A program made the position numbers and the translations under genes. From Bacteroidota bacterium (GTDB lineage Bacteria > Bacteroidota > Bacteroidia > NS11-12g > UBA955), in assembly GCA_016787485.1 (NCBI GenBank), contig JAEUUL010000039.1:1-64000 (forward strand): a stretch of 64,000 nt of DNA, in the 5' to 3' direction. A model generated the notes under the pieces. That model saw nothing but the letters and a program-made list of their open reading frames with translations. It ran no database searches and had not been told where the DNA came from. Shown here in pieces: positions 43,732 through 52,352 of the stretch. Within the stretch, counting starts at the first letter, position 1; each line of letters starts with the position of its first letter.

Positions 43732-44631
43732 TCACCCGATAAACCCACTCGCCGGCAGGCTAAGCAGGTGGATGACAATGGCTACCTTTAAAAGGGTATC
43801 GGCGATGGAATACACTGCGGAACGTTCCGTTTCTGACGGAAAAAGGCAGATGAATGATACCAGCAGGGAGGTAATGATACTGAATCCGCTTACCGCCGAA
43901 AAATACTCCAGACGGGGAATAAACGTCAGGAAACCCACTAGCCATGCGGAAGTGAGCAGCAAATTGATGGCTACAAGCCAGCGCCGGGTAAATACAGAGC
44001 CTGCGGCAACCACAACCGTGGTATAACCAAAAATGATGTTGCCCTTGTTGCCCTCGAGATCTTTGACCACCTCGCGGGTGAAACCCAGCACCAGCAGACT
44101 GCCCATATACAGCAATACCCCGAAGTGATACGTGGCATAATGCAGCCAGACAGCGAACAGCGGGGCTGTGGCCAGCAGGCTGGCACTCACTTCGCGCAGC
44201 AGGGGCATTTTCTGCAGTTTGTGGCTGTAGAACCAGAACAGAAAGATGAGTACCGCACAGAACACAAATACTTTGGTGGAAGCCAGCAGTGCCAGAAACA
44301 GGGAAATCACATTCAGTCCTGCATATACATTCAACAGGAAATCCTGCCCCAACAAACGGTTGAAAACCACCTGCCGGCTGTGATTCACGAGGTCCTTATC
44401 CACATCGTAGAAACTATTGATGATAAACGCACCAGCCACAGCGAAGCTGGTTGCAAAAATGAGCAGGTGCAACTTGGGATGCAACAGAAAATCAAGTATA
44501 TCCAGATGGGACTGAAAGACAAAACGGGCCAGCAGGTATTGAGACAGCACCAGCAATCCCAGGTTGTACCAGCGCACCACCCGCAGCAGCAGAATGAGAT
44601 TGTAGGTAAGGGACCGGATACGGCTGGACAT
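43732..44631 (-). CDS. UbiA-family prenyltransferase, probably geranylgeranylglyceryl-phosphate geranylgeranyltransferase type
   Basis: 299 residues with about eight membrane segments. The two Asp-rich UbiA motifs that hold Mg2+-prenyl diphosphate are NSFYDVDKDLVN (residues about 72-83) and REVVKDLEGNKGN (about 186-198). Bacteroidota often carry such an enzyme next to mevalonate-pathway genes, annotated as geranylgeranylglycerol-phosphate geranylgeranyltransferase; menaquinone or haem prenyl transfer is an alternative. The acceptor cannot be read from sequence. It lies on the same strand as the mevalonate kinase gene, separated by the 44915-45766 gene on the other strand. Confidence 0.85.
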   Translation of the reverse strand: MSSRIRSLTYNLILLLRVVRWYNLGLLVLSQYLLARFVFQSHLDILDFLLHPKLHLLIFATSFAVAGAFIINSFYDVDKDLVNHSRQVVFNRLLGQDFLLNVYAGLNVISLFLALLASTKVFVFCAVLIFLFWFYSHKLQKMPLLREVSASLLATAPLFAVWLHYATYHFGVLLYMGSLLVLGFTREVVKDLEGNKGNIIFGYTTVVVAAGSVFTRRWLVAINLLLTSAWLVGFLTFIPRLEYFSAVSGFSIITSLLVSFICLFPSETERSAVYSIADTLLKVAIVIHLLSLPASGFIG

Positions 44632-44703
44632 GGGGCTGAAACGGGAAACTTCCGCAAGTTACGTGCAACGGGTGGTTTCCAGAAATACAGCAGCCTACGG
44701 GGA

Positions 44704-44747
44704 GTTATTGGTTATAGGTGATTGAGTTATAGGGTTATTGGTTATTG
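44704..44747. repeat. tandem 7-bp repeat GTTATTG (six copies, degenerate)
   Basis: GTTATTG, GTTATAG, GTGATTG, GTTATAG, GTTATTG, GTTATTG, with a single-base spacer after the third and fourth copies. It lies in the 283-nt gap between the UbiA gene and the 44915 lipoprotein gene. A shorter GGTTATTGGTTG stands near 32783. Probably slippage-prone non-coding sequence. Confidence 0.7.
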
Positions 44748-44771
44748 GGGGTACTCAAACCATCAAATATG

Positions 44772-44830
44772 ATTTCATATTTTCATAATTACACATTTAC
44801 AAAATTTCACAGTTTCACAATCCCACAAAT
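44772..44830. repeat. degenerate tandem repeat of about 9 bp (TTTCACAAT-like)
   Basis: Successive units such as TTTCATATT, TTTCATAAT, TTTACAAAA, TTTCACAGT, TTTCACAAT and CCCACAAAT. It adjoins the 7-bp repeat at 44704 and completes a gap with no gene. No protein coding or RNA structure is recognised. Confidence 0.5.
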
Positions 44831-44914
44831 CAGTCCACCCGGATTACACAAAGTCAAAACCGCATTTCACAAAAAATTATGACATGGATAAACCCGTGTT
44901 ATTTTATTCGCAAC

Positions 44915-45766
44915 ATGAGAATACAAGTTGCAGTCCTTGCTCTTACCCTTGCCGGTGTTACCGCCTGCAAAAAAGAATTATCGCATGTGGTGAATTCAAC
45001 CACCCCCACCGATGCGCTGAAAACTGAGAAAACGCCTCAAGCGCAGGTGCTTTTCCTGAATTCCTGGCTCTATGGCAGCGAAGGCCGCCGTATTCTGCGC
45101 GTGAAGGTAGCCAACAATGAAAACCGCGTGCGCCGCATTAAAGCCGAAATGTACTGTGAAGATATACGCTTCTCATACAGCAGCGCCTGGGGCAAACCCC
45201 TGAATGACAATACCATTGCGGCTGCCATGGATTTCAAAGCCGTAGGCACCGACAATGACGGCAACGACTATATGGATATTGTGCTTCCCATAGAAAAAGG
45301 GGATATCGTTGGTGCATGGGTGCAGGGCAGTATCACCCTGCTGGATGAAAAAGGCAGTCAGCTTGGCAAAACACTGAGCATTGCAGAACAGGCAACTGTG
45401 CTGGATTTTGACAAAAAAGAAGACCCCGAAGTAAACGGGATCAAATTTGTGAGTTATGACAAAGGCAGCACCTGGAACCTGATCATTGCTGTGGACAATT
45501 TTGGGGGTGGTCTGGACTCCGTTACATTCCAGTTTGACAAGGAAAGCCGGAATTTTTACGGTAAAAAAGGCGGCGGCAAAGTGACCAAAATTGTGGTGAG
45601 CAGCGGGGGGCTGGATTACAATGCTTACCGGCAAACCTATACCGCATCGGGTCTGGTGTTTGAGAAAGACCCCACAGGACAGATACTGGGAGGAAATGTA
45701 TACCTGTTTGGCACCGGCACCCGCACGACCGCCACTCAAGCCAACAGTAAAGCAGAACTGTTATAA
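44915..45766 (+). CDS. lipoprotein of unknown function
   Basis: 283 residues from the ATG at 44915, which starts a lipoprotein signal (MRIQVAVLALTLAGVTAC, Cys at residue 18); a start 36 nt upstream adds an unrelated stretch. The mature protein is beta-rich and has no recognised domain. The stretch VLFLNSWLYGSEGRRILRVKVANNENRVRRIKAEM looks like a binding-face sheet. It probably sits in the periplasm or on the outer-membrane surface. It ends in a strong terminator and is a single-gene unit inserted between the UbiA and mevalonate-kinase genes. Confidence 0.8.
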   Translation: MRIQVAVLALTLAGVTACKKELSHVVNSTTPTDALKTEKTPQAQVLFLNSWLYGSEGRRILRVKVANNENRVRRIKAEMYCEDIRFSYSSAWGKPLNDNTIAAAMDFKAVGTDNDGNDYMDIVLPIEKGDIVGAWVQGSITLLDEKGSQLGKTLSIAEQATVLDFDKKEDPEVNGIKFVSYDKGSTWNLIIAVDNFGGGLDSVTFQFDKESRNFYGKKGGGKVTKIVVSSGGLDYNAYRQTYTASGLVFEKDPTGQILGGNVYLFGTGTRTTATQANSKAELL

Positions 45767-45784
45767 CGCCATGAATACGATTGG

Positions 45785-45814
45785 AAAAAGGCTGACTCCG
45801 TTCAGCTTTTTTTA
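45785..45814 (+). terminator. Rho-independent terminator after the 44915-45766 gene
   Basis: An 11-bp stem AAAAAGGCTGA / TCAGCTTTTTT (one G-T wobble) with a 6-nt loop and a T run. Starts 18 nt after the stop. Confidence 0.8.
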
Positions 45815-45908
45815 GGGGTTACAGTTTGAGACGAAACGATAAATCCTGTTCATGCAGAAGAACACAGGGAAATATCCCTGTATTCATGGGTCGGTGCAGA
45901 CACCCCGT

Positions 45909-46856
45909 TTAAAACTTATGGATGACCCGCAGGTGCTGATCCTGCAGCAATGACTGGGCTTTTTCCAGGTCTTCGGTGAAACCGAGCACAAACCCACCGC
46001 CCCCGCTGCCGCAGAGTTTGAGGTAATAGGCATTGGTTTCAATTCCTTTGCGCCACAACGCCTCAAAATGATCTGGAATCATGGGTCGGAAATTCTCAAG
46101 AAACAGGCTGGACAACTCCTTGAGGTTGGACATCAGTGGTTTGGTGTCCCCTTTCAAAAATGCCTGGATGCAGGCATCGTTGTATTTCTTCAGGCGGGTT
46201 TTTACCAGGTGCCTGAAACCTTCATCCTTCAGTTTTGTAAGAAACAGGGAAACCATGCTGTGGGTTTTACCCGGAGTGCCGCTGTCCATGAGGAAAATGC
46301 CTCCTTTACCTTCCAGATTTTCAGTAGGAATAGCTACTGTACCAAGGTCTGTTTTGCCTTTGATAAGGATAGGCAGGTTGAGGTAACAAATGAGTGGATC
46401 CAAACCACTGCTGCGGCCGTGGAAATAACTTTCCAGTCCTGCCAGTACTGTTTTCAGCTTGAGCAGGGCCTCTTCACTTTTGTGTATATCCGCTTCAGTG
46501 ATTTTGTCCAACGCATAGCTGTCGTAGACTGCAGCCACCAATGCCCCGCTGCTGCCTACGCCGAAACCCTGGGGTATGCTGCTTTCAAAACAGAGGCCCA
46601 TGTGAATGTCTTTGCGCAAACGCACCAAATCCAGACGGCAGGGCAAATTGCCTTCTGCCTGCAGGTCTTCCAGGTGGCTGCAGTAATCTGAAAGGCTGCG
46701 GTTGCTCTGTTGCTCTGCCCTGGTGGGTGATGCCTGTGGCCTCAGCAGTTTTCCCTTGTAAAATGTATACGGGATGCTGAGACCCATGGAATCTTCGATG
46801 ATTCCATATTCCCCGAATAGGAGAATTTTGGAATAGTAAAGTGAGTCCTTCAGCAT
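45909..46856 (-). CDS. mvk: mevalonate kinase
   Basis: 315 residues from the ATG at 46856, which overlaps the mvaD stop as TGATG; an upstream in-frame start would add 20 residues inside mvaD. GHMP-kinase motifs: LLFGEYGIIEDSMGLSIPY near the N-terminus, GVGSSGALVAAVYDSYA as the glycine-rich ATP loop, and GSGGGGFVLGF near the C-terminus. It phosphorylates mevalonate with ATP in the cytoplasm. Assignment to mevalonate kinase rather than another GHMP kinase rests on its pairing with diphosphomevalonate decarboxylase and other pathway genes nearby. Confidence 0.85.
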   Translation of the reverse strand: MLKDSLYYSKILLFGEYGIIEDSMGLSIPYTFYKGKLLRPQASPTRAEQQSNRSLSDYCSHLEDLQAEGNLPCRLDLVRLRKDIHMGLCFESSIPQGFGVGSSGALVAAVYDSYALDKITEADIHKSEEALLKLKTVLAGLESYFHGRSSGLDPLICYLNLPILIKGKTDLGTVAIPTENLEGKGGIFLMDSGTPGKTHSMVSLFLTKLKDEGFRHLVKTRLKKYNDACIQAFLKGDTKPLMSNLKELSSLFLENFRPMIPDHFEALWRKGIETNAYYLKLCGSGGGGFVLGFTEDLEKAQSLLQDQHLRVIHKF

Positions 46857-47887
46857 CAGTGCAATTTCTGGGGTGCCACCCCGGTGGTACTGCAAAGGTA
46901 CTGCCGGTTCTGACAATATAATAACAAATTGCCTTCAATAAAGTTTGTGACCTCACTGGTATACATTTTCGGAAACAGCAGATGCACATTGGCTCCCGCA
47001 TCAAGGGTAAACATCAGTGGTACCCCGGTATTTTCTCTGAAAGCCCACACATTTTCGATGATAGACAGGGTTCCGGGGCGCATGAGGATGTAGTAGGGAT
47101 TGCTCACCATCATCATGGCATGCAATTGCAGGGCTTCACTTTCCACAATAGAAATGAAACGATGCAAACTGCCGGTTTCCAAGGCATTGCAGATTTTTAT
47201 CAGATTGTCTTTTGCCACCCCATAGCGGGCTGAGGCATAGGGGTTTTGCTGAAGCAAACCATGTCCTTCGCTGCTGCTCACTTTTTTCTCTCCGGCATCC
47301 ACGATTAGCACGGCATCCATCAGGATCTGCAGTTCGGGGGCTATTTCCCCGGAAAAAGGAATGGCGTATTCATCGCTGCTGCCAGCTATTTTCTCATGCT
47401 CTCCCCAAATGGCAGGAGCTGCGAAAAGACTGCGGCAGGCAGAACCACTGCCCAGCCTGGCAATGCGGCTGGCTTCGTGATGCGGGGAATCTGGCAATGG
47501 ATACAACTGCTGTTGAAGGTCATAAATACACAAAGCAAGTGCGCCAAAACCGGCTGCAGAACTGGCTATTCCTGTGCCGTGCGGAAAATTGTTGGTGCTG
47601 CGGATAAGCAGACGGTGGTTGCGCACCAGTTCATAACCGTCCCAAATGCGGCGAAAAAACACATCGAGCTTGGGTGTAAACGAGGGTTTGGGCTGATCCT
47701 GAAACAGAAAATCGAAGGCAGGTTTACCACTCACATTTCCACTTACAATTTCCACTGAAGTATCAGCATACAAATCTCCGAGTGTGAGGCTTATGCTGGG
47801 ATTGGCGGGCAATTGGGTCCCCCCCTCTTTTTTGCCCCAGTACTTGACCAGGGCTATATTCGACGGACAACGATAAGCGGCTTTCAA
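46856..47887 (-). CDS. mvaD: diphosphomevalonate decarboxylase
   Basis: 343 residues. Turns mevalonate 5-diphosphate into isopentenyl diphosphate. Motifs: PSNIALVKYWGKK near the N-terminus, the ATP loop GTGIASSAAGFGALALCIYDL, GSGSACRSLF, and the C-terminal FTLDAGANVHLLF with the catalytic Asp. The start is a TTG, 5 nt after a perfect -7 box; homologues begin at the same place (M-K-x-x-x-R-C/S-PSNIAL), so TTG is accepted. First gene of an operon with mevalonate kinase. Confidence 0.95.
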   Translation of the reverse strand: MKAAYRCPSNIALVKYWGKKEGGTQLPANPSISLTLGDLYADTSVEIVSGNVSGKPAFDFLFQDQPKPSFTPKLDVFFRRIWDGYELVRNHRLLIRSTNNFPHGTGIASSAAGFGALALCIYDLQQQLYPLPDSPHHEASRIARLGSGSACRSLFAAPAIWGEHEKIAGSSDEYAIPFSGEIAPELQILMDAVLIVDAGEKKVSSSEGHGLLQQNPYASARYGVAKDNLIKICNALETGSLHRFISIVESEALQLHAMMMVSNPYYILMRPGTLSIIENVWAFRENTGVPLMFTLDAGANVHLLFPKMYTSEVTNFIEGNLLLYCQNRQYLCSTTGVAPQKLH

Positions 47888-47892
47888 CGCTG

Positions 47893-47900
47893 CAAAGATA
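47893..47900 (-). promoter_or_regulatory. -7 promoter box TATCTTTG for the mvaD-mvk operon
   Basis: An exact TAnnTTTG match on the minus strand, 5 nt before the TTG start of mvaD. Confidence 0.65.
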
Positions 47901-47999
47901 ATTGTACACCCGGCAACAAAGACCGGATTTTATCCGGCAGTGTGAATCGGTGACACAAGTCATATTTCATTTTCTGATCATTTCCTTAATTGCCGCGAA

Positions 48000-49340
48000 A
48001 TGACGAACAAAGTGCGCAGGATACTGCCCGGTTTCACAGCTTTGCTGATGATACTCCCACTGTTAACCTGTATAGAAAGCTGCAAAAAGAAGGAAACAAC
48101 CTCAGACCAGCCACGGGTTACCATTACAGGAAGAATAAACAGGCAATCGCCTGTGCGGAGGGGAGATACTCCCACTCTGGCCGACGCTGCAAAAGTTCTG
48201 GTTTTTAAAGGGGTGAGTATAAAACGTGCTGAAGAGTTTGTAAGTGCCGAAGTTGTGTCCATTAACAATGACAGTTTCTCATTTTCCACCGCGATAGGCA
48301 ATGCCACAGCCCTTGTGTTTATAACCTCCAACAACAAGTTTATCGGCAACCTGAATGTACAGGGACTGAATGTGTTGCCTCTGGGTAAACTGCGCGATGG
48401 TGAGAGGGCTGTAATCAACCTGAGTGAACTTCAACTTGTGGGAACATCTGTCATACCTGCGCACGACCCGCTGGGTAATGAAATCATCATAACACCAGAA
48501 GAACTGGCAAGCTTGCAGGAGCAGGACAGCTATTTTGAGGCGATGGTGCAGAATCTGGATGCCGACAACGACGGAATCATAGACTGGACACAGCAACAGG
48601 ATAAGTTTATCACCACACGGATTGAAGTTATCGGTGGCAAATATGGAATAGGCTCAACGCTTCCTGTGCTCTCAGATACCCAATCGAAATGGGTTGGGTA
48701 CCTGGTGCAAATATGGGCCCGAGGTGCATGGACTGCAGACCAATTGAAAGGCAGTAAACTCAACGGACCCGAAAACAATCCGCATAATGACATACAATAC
48801 CAGGGCTGGCGGGAAGGAATGGAATTTTACCGTCCGCCGTTAAATCCTCAGGTTGGGGTAATCAATACCTTCAGACCATACAGTAAGGGAAAATATAATC
48901 TCATACTGGATGGCAAAAACTACAATTTTATCTATTCCACCACGCTGAATATTTCCAAACTTGTGGTCCCGGTGCCAACCCTGAGAACAAACGTTAACGG
49001 TTTGATTACCGGAATTTCACTGGCTTATAAAACGAATAACGGGCAAAGCATAGCCCCGGAACACCTGATTACATGGGTTAGTGCGGTTGTAAACCATAAG
49101 CCCAGAAATATGAATGGGAAGACATTGGCCGCCCTGCCGTCCATGTTTGTGTACGACCCCAACCGCATAAAGGATCCGAAAGCCCCTAAAGAAAACTTTG
49201 GCTGGTACAAAGTAGGCATAGAGGGCGGAGACTTTGCCACACCCCTGGATCTGAGTCTGTATGACCCGTCAGAAATTCAGGTAGTATGCTCCTGTTATGA
49301 TATGATGGGTAACAAATATGATTATTTCTGGCTGAATTAG
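48000..49340 (+). CDS. lipoprotein of unknown function
   Basis: 446 residues with a lipoprotein signal (MTNKVRRILPGFTALLMILPLLTCIESC, Cys at 28). The mature protein begins with a polar region, then a run of beta-rich sequence. NLDADNDGIIDWTQ looks like a Ca2+-binding EF-hand-like or thrombospondin type-3-like D-x-D-x-D-G loop. The C-terminal part has no recognised domain. It lies between the two mevalonate-pathway operons and has no evident relation to them. Probably an outer-membrane surface or periplasmic protein. Confidence 0.8.
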   Translation: MTNKVRRILPGFTALLMILPLLTCIESCKKKETTSDQPRVTITGRINRQSPVRRGDTPTLADAAKVLVFKGVSIKRAEEFVSAEVVSINNDSFSFSTAIGNATALVFITSNNKFIGNLNVQGLNVLPLGKLRDGERAVINLSELQLVGTSVIPAHDPLGNEIIITPEELASLQEQDSYFEAMVQNLDADNDGIIDWTQQQDKFITTRIEVIGGKYGIGSTLPVLSDTQSKWVGYLVQIWARGAWTADQLKGSKLNGPENNPHNDIQYQGWREGMEFYRPPLNPQVGVINTFRPYSKGKYNLILDGKNYNFIYSTTLNISKLVVPVPTLRTNVNGLITGISLAYKTNNGQSIAPEHLITWVSAVVNHKPRNMNGKTLAALPSMFVYDPNRIKDPKAPKENFGWYKVGIEGGDFATPLDLSLYDPSEIQVVCSCYDMMGNKYDYFWLN

Positions 49341-49364
49341 CGGCACTGCAGTAAGCTGCTGCTT

Positions 49365-51308
49365 TCAGATTTTTGTAATCAGGATTATCTCTCTGTGCAG
49401 AATACCTTTGGAATCGGTTACTGTAATAAAATATAATCCATCTGTTTGGCCTAACACATTCATTTCTGTCTCCATTGAGTTGGATTTTTCCTCTTTAATT
49501 ATTCTACCTGAAGCATCTGTAATCCGGATGATTAATGGTTCAGAATTTTCATGCCTGATAAAAATTCTTCCTGAAGAAGGGTTTGGGTAAATTAGAATGT
49601 GGGGATTGTTCTCTTGATAAATATCGGCATTTGCAACCGTATAGCAAGGAGACTGCACCGTGCATTCTCCGGCATTTAACACAACAGAATAAATTCCGTT
49701 CACAGTAGGAATATAAGTTGGATTAACCTCGCCGGCTATGGGCAAGCCTGTGGCGCAATTGAACCACTGAATAGATGCGCCTGACACATTTACCGCAAGT
49801 GTTCCCCCGTTTTTTGTAATTGTATGTGTAACCGGGCAATTCAGCTTCTGCAGATATACATCCATTCCACCTTTCGGGTACTGAACCGAAGGAGCAGAAT
49901 TCAATGCAAAATCTACGGTGTCCATGAAATGACCAAACTGAAAAAGTTCGCCATATTTCCCCAAACAGGATCCAAATGATGCCAAATAATTTACACCATC
50001 TCCATGTCTTTTTGCAAACACAAAATCTCCGTTGATTTTGTATTTAGCCGTAAATGAATTCTTAATAAACTTACCCGAGCCCAATTTGTATTTTTTGGGT
50101 CCCGGGTCAAAATCCAAACTGTCATTGTACGTGCCGGATATGATGATATTACCGGCACCATCGCAATGCAGCCGTCGGATAAAAGCCGTGCAGTAAATGT
50201 CTACAGGCAGCACTTTTACCCAGCTAAAATTCCCGTTTTTATCCAACTTAAAAATAAACTGATCTGAATTGGAAGTGGATTCCATTTGAACTCCTGTACC
50301 AGGGTCAAAATCCACTGTGGCATAAAACGTTCCGCCCGCGATGACATTGTTATACAAGTCTGTACCAATGGAATAAATCTGCATAGAACTGGCTTCAAAA
50401 GATTTTGCCCATATATATACTCCATCCTGACTTAATTTACAGATATATCCTTCCTGAAAACTTTCGGAGGCCACATTGTGGTTTTTCGTGCCCGTTCCGG
50501 GATCCAGATCCACAATATAATTGTAATAGCCACAGGTAAGTATATTCCCGTCTTTGTCTATGGCGGCATCATTTAATTCTACCACATACTTATCTGTTCT
50601 GAACTCTTTGGCCCACAGGAGTGCACCAGTAGTGGAACTGTACTTGCATAAAAAGGCATTTTGAGCATCCGGCACATAAATGGTTGATACGGTAAGTACT
50701 TTTGTACCGGCATCCGGGTCGAAATCCACACTCTGCATATAGGTGCCGGTAAGCAGCAAATGCCCATCACCCGTTACAATCAGTTTGCTGACATTTTGAA
50801 TGCCCCCCTGCAGCGTTTTGTGCCAAACATAATTGCCATTCGAATCCAGTTTAATCATAAACCATGCGGTTTGTTTGTAGTAACTCATTTTCCGCGCAGT
50901 CCCCGGGTCAAAATCCACCGAGTCTGAAAAATATCCGGCAGCATATACATTGCCATCATTATCCGTGGCCACAGAATAACAACCTTCGTCGCTTTTTCCA
51001 CCCCAGGCGACGGCCCACTTAACTTTTCCGGCAGCATTCAGTTTCTGAATATAACAATCAGAAAAACCAGTGCTCTTTTTGTTGAGTGTACCGGCAGAGG
51101 GATCAAAATCCACAGTATTGGAAAATGTACCGAATACAATGGAATTCATGCGGTCATCAAGAACAGACTGTATGAAACCTTCATCGCCTGTGCCGCCATT
51201 GGCCACCAACCACTGGTGGGTTAATTGCTGGGAACAGACTGTGGCAGGCAGAAGACAGACCCACATAAGCAGCAGTCCATACCTCCGCATTGAATTTATG
51301 CAAATCAT
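49365..51308 (-). CDS. T9SS-exported repeat protein with D-F-D-P-G repeats (beta-propeller-like)
   Basis: 647 residues with a signal peptide (ending VCSQQ) and a type-A T9SS tail (HILIYPNPSSGRIFI ... EIILITKI). The passenger contains at least seven repeats of about 50-60 residues, each with V-D-F-D-P-G/S-x-G or a variant (DPSAGT, DPGTAR, DPDAGT, DPGTGT, DPGTGV, DPGPKK, then a degenerate one) and a K-W-x-x-x or Y-x-W motif, the style of SBBP-type beta-propeller blades. An Ig-like segment (SIQWFNCATGLPIAG) precedes the tail. Function unknown. Start: ATG at 51308; the ATG at 51290 (MRRYGLL...) would give an equally good signal peptide. Confidence 0.88.
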   Translation of the reverse strand: MICINSMRRYGLLLMWVCLLPATVCSQQLTHQWLVANGGTGDEGFIQSVLDDRMNSIVFGTFSNTVDFDPSAGTLNKKSTGFSDCYIQKLNAAGKVKWAVAWGGKSDEGCYSVATDNDGNVYAAGYFSDSVDFDPGTARKMSYYKQTAWFMIKLDSNGNYVWHKTLQGGIQNVSKLIVTGDGHLLLTGTYMQSVDFDPDAGTKVLTVSTIYVPDAQNAFLCKYSSTTGALLWAKEFRTDKYVVELNDAAIDKDGNILTCGYYNYIVDLDPGTGTKNHNVASESFQEGYICKLSQDGVYIWAKSFEASSMQIYSIGTDLYNNVIAGGTFYATVDFDPGTGVQMESTSNSDQFIFKLDKNGNFSWVKVLPVDIYCTAFIRRLHCDGAGNIIISGTYNDSLDFDPGPKKYKLGSGKFIKNSFTAKYKINGDFVFAKRHGDGVNYLASFGSCLGKYGELFQFGHFMDTVDFALNSAPSVQYPKGGMDVYLQKLNCPVTHTITKNGGTLAVNVSGASIQWFNCATGLPIAGEVNPTYIPTVNGIYSVVLNAGECTVQSPCYTVANADIYQENNPHILIYPNPSSGRIFIRHENSEPLIIRITDASGRIIKEEKSNSMETEMNVLGQTDGLYFITVTDSKGILHREIILITKI

Positions 51309-51330
51309 CCTGCCAATTACGGCAATAACC

Positions 51331-51354
51331 CTACAAATGCCAACAAATACTTTG
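51331..51354 (+). promoter_or_regulatory. possible third copy of the ssb-type tandem decamer element
   Basis: Reads as two decamers, ACAAATGCCA and ACAAATACTT, in tandem on the plus strand. It matches the ssb element at 19 of 24 positions. It lies between the T9SS beta-propeller gene start (51308, minus strand) and the end of the GYDIA gene (51411), and points away from the T9SS gene. It may be coincidence. Confidence 0.3.
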
Positions 51355-51410
51355 TCAGGATATTATCCGGAACTCCTCCAGACAAATCCGGTAAGGCATA
51401 AATCCGGTTT

Positions 51411-52352
51411 TCAGAATTCGCGCTGGTGAGCAACGCAGTCTGCCCATCTCATTACTTCCATTGCGCCGAAAGTTTCACTGTATTTTGAAACAATGGTTTC
51501 ATTCACAAGGAGCACATCGCCCCCCCAGGCACCCAGCCACTTGCACAGTCCGCCCTGAATGGGTTTTATACCGAGATCGTCATAGGCTTTGGGTAAGCCC
51601 AGTGCCTGAGCCAGCAACGCCTGATACAATTCCAGCATGGCCTCCAGCATGGGTATACTTTGCGCATTTTTTACTGCCAGAATACAAGCATTCAGTTGTT
51701 GCATGAGCAGGGCATCGTTCCTGAGCAGATTCAATTTTTCCCGCGTATCGGAAATTGCCTCCCGGCTGTCCGATTTATGGCCCGGAAATGCCAGATACCA
51801 GTTTTGAGTAAAGTCAGCATTCAGGAGCCATGGAGACCAATTGGGTTCGCCTTCCTCCAGCCAGTAGGCTATGGGTTTTCCGGTGCTGCACACGGCGGCA
51901 TCGTATCCACTGCCACCAAATCCAGCTTGTTGCAATGCAAACACATCCACACCGGAGTAGGCAGATAAACACGCCACAAGTGTGCTGCTGCTGCCTAATC
52001 CATGGTTGCGGTTGAATTCACAACGGGTTTCTATCCGAATGGTTTTGTGTTCAAAAAAGGCGGGTTTGTGTGTTTTGATTTCGCGCAGCAACAGAATGAG
52101 TCGTCTCGCCGTTTCCTCATCATTGGTTTCTACCACATGCATAATATCCGAATCTATGCGGACATCACACCATGGTTTTCCGTCGGCTTCATTTCCCTGC
52201 CATATCACTTTTCCATTGCCTTTTGAAGGCATTTCCCAAACAGAAAGCCATTGACCGGAACGCACAGGGAGGGCCAATACTTCCAACCCCGCCAGCACGG
52301 CATACTCTCCGCAAAGAAGCACTTTACCCGGAGCAAAAAATGTGCGTTGCAT
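51411..52352 (-). CDS. GYDIA-family GHMP kinase, probable phosphomevalonate kinase
   Basis: 313 residues. GHMP motifs: APGKVLLCGEYAVLAGLEVLALPV (motif 1), NHGLGSSSTLVACLSAY (ATP loop) and PIQGGLCKWLGAWGGDVLLV (motif 3). Between them lies GFGGSGYDAAVCSTG, the signature of the Bacteroidota GYDIA family, here with Ala for Ile. The reaction assigned is inferred: phosphorylation of mevalonate 5-phosphate, because that is the only step from HMG-CoA to DMAPP not otherwise encoded in this cluster. Its ATG overlaps the HMG-CoA reductase stop by one base (TAATG). Confidence 0.83.
   Translation of the reverse strand: MQRTFFAPGKVLLCGEYAVLAGLEVLALPVRSGQWLSVWEMPSKGNGKVIWQGNEADGKPWCDVRIDSDIMHVVETNDEETARRLILLLREIKTHKPAFFEHKTIRIETRCEFNRNHGLGSSSTLVACLSAYSGVDVFALQQAGFGGSGYDAAVCSTGKPIAYWLEEGEPNWSPWLLNADFTQNWYLAFPGHKSDSREAISDTREKLNLLRNDALLMQQLNACILAVKNAQSIPMLEAMLELYQALLAQALGLPKAYDDLGIKPIQGGLCKWLGAWGGDVLLVNETIVSKYSETFGAMEVMRWADCVAHQREF

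Noticed and set aside
44704-44747. Short tandem repeats as a CRISPR array
   Set aside because: Units are 7 bp with no spacers, and there are no cas genes.
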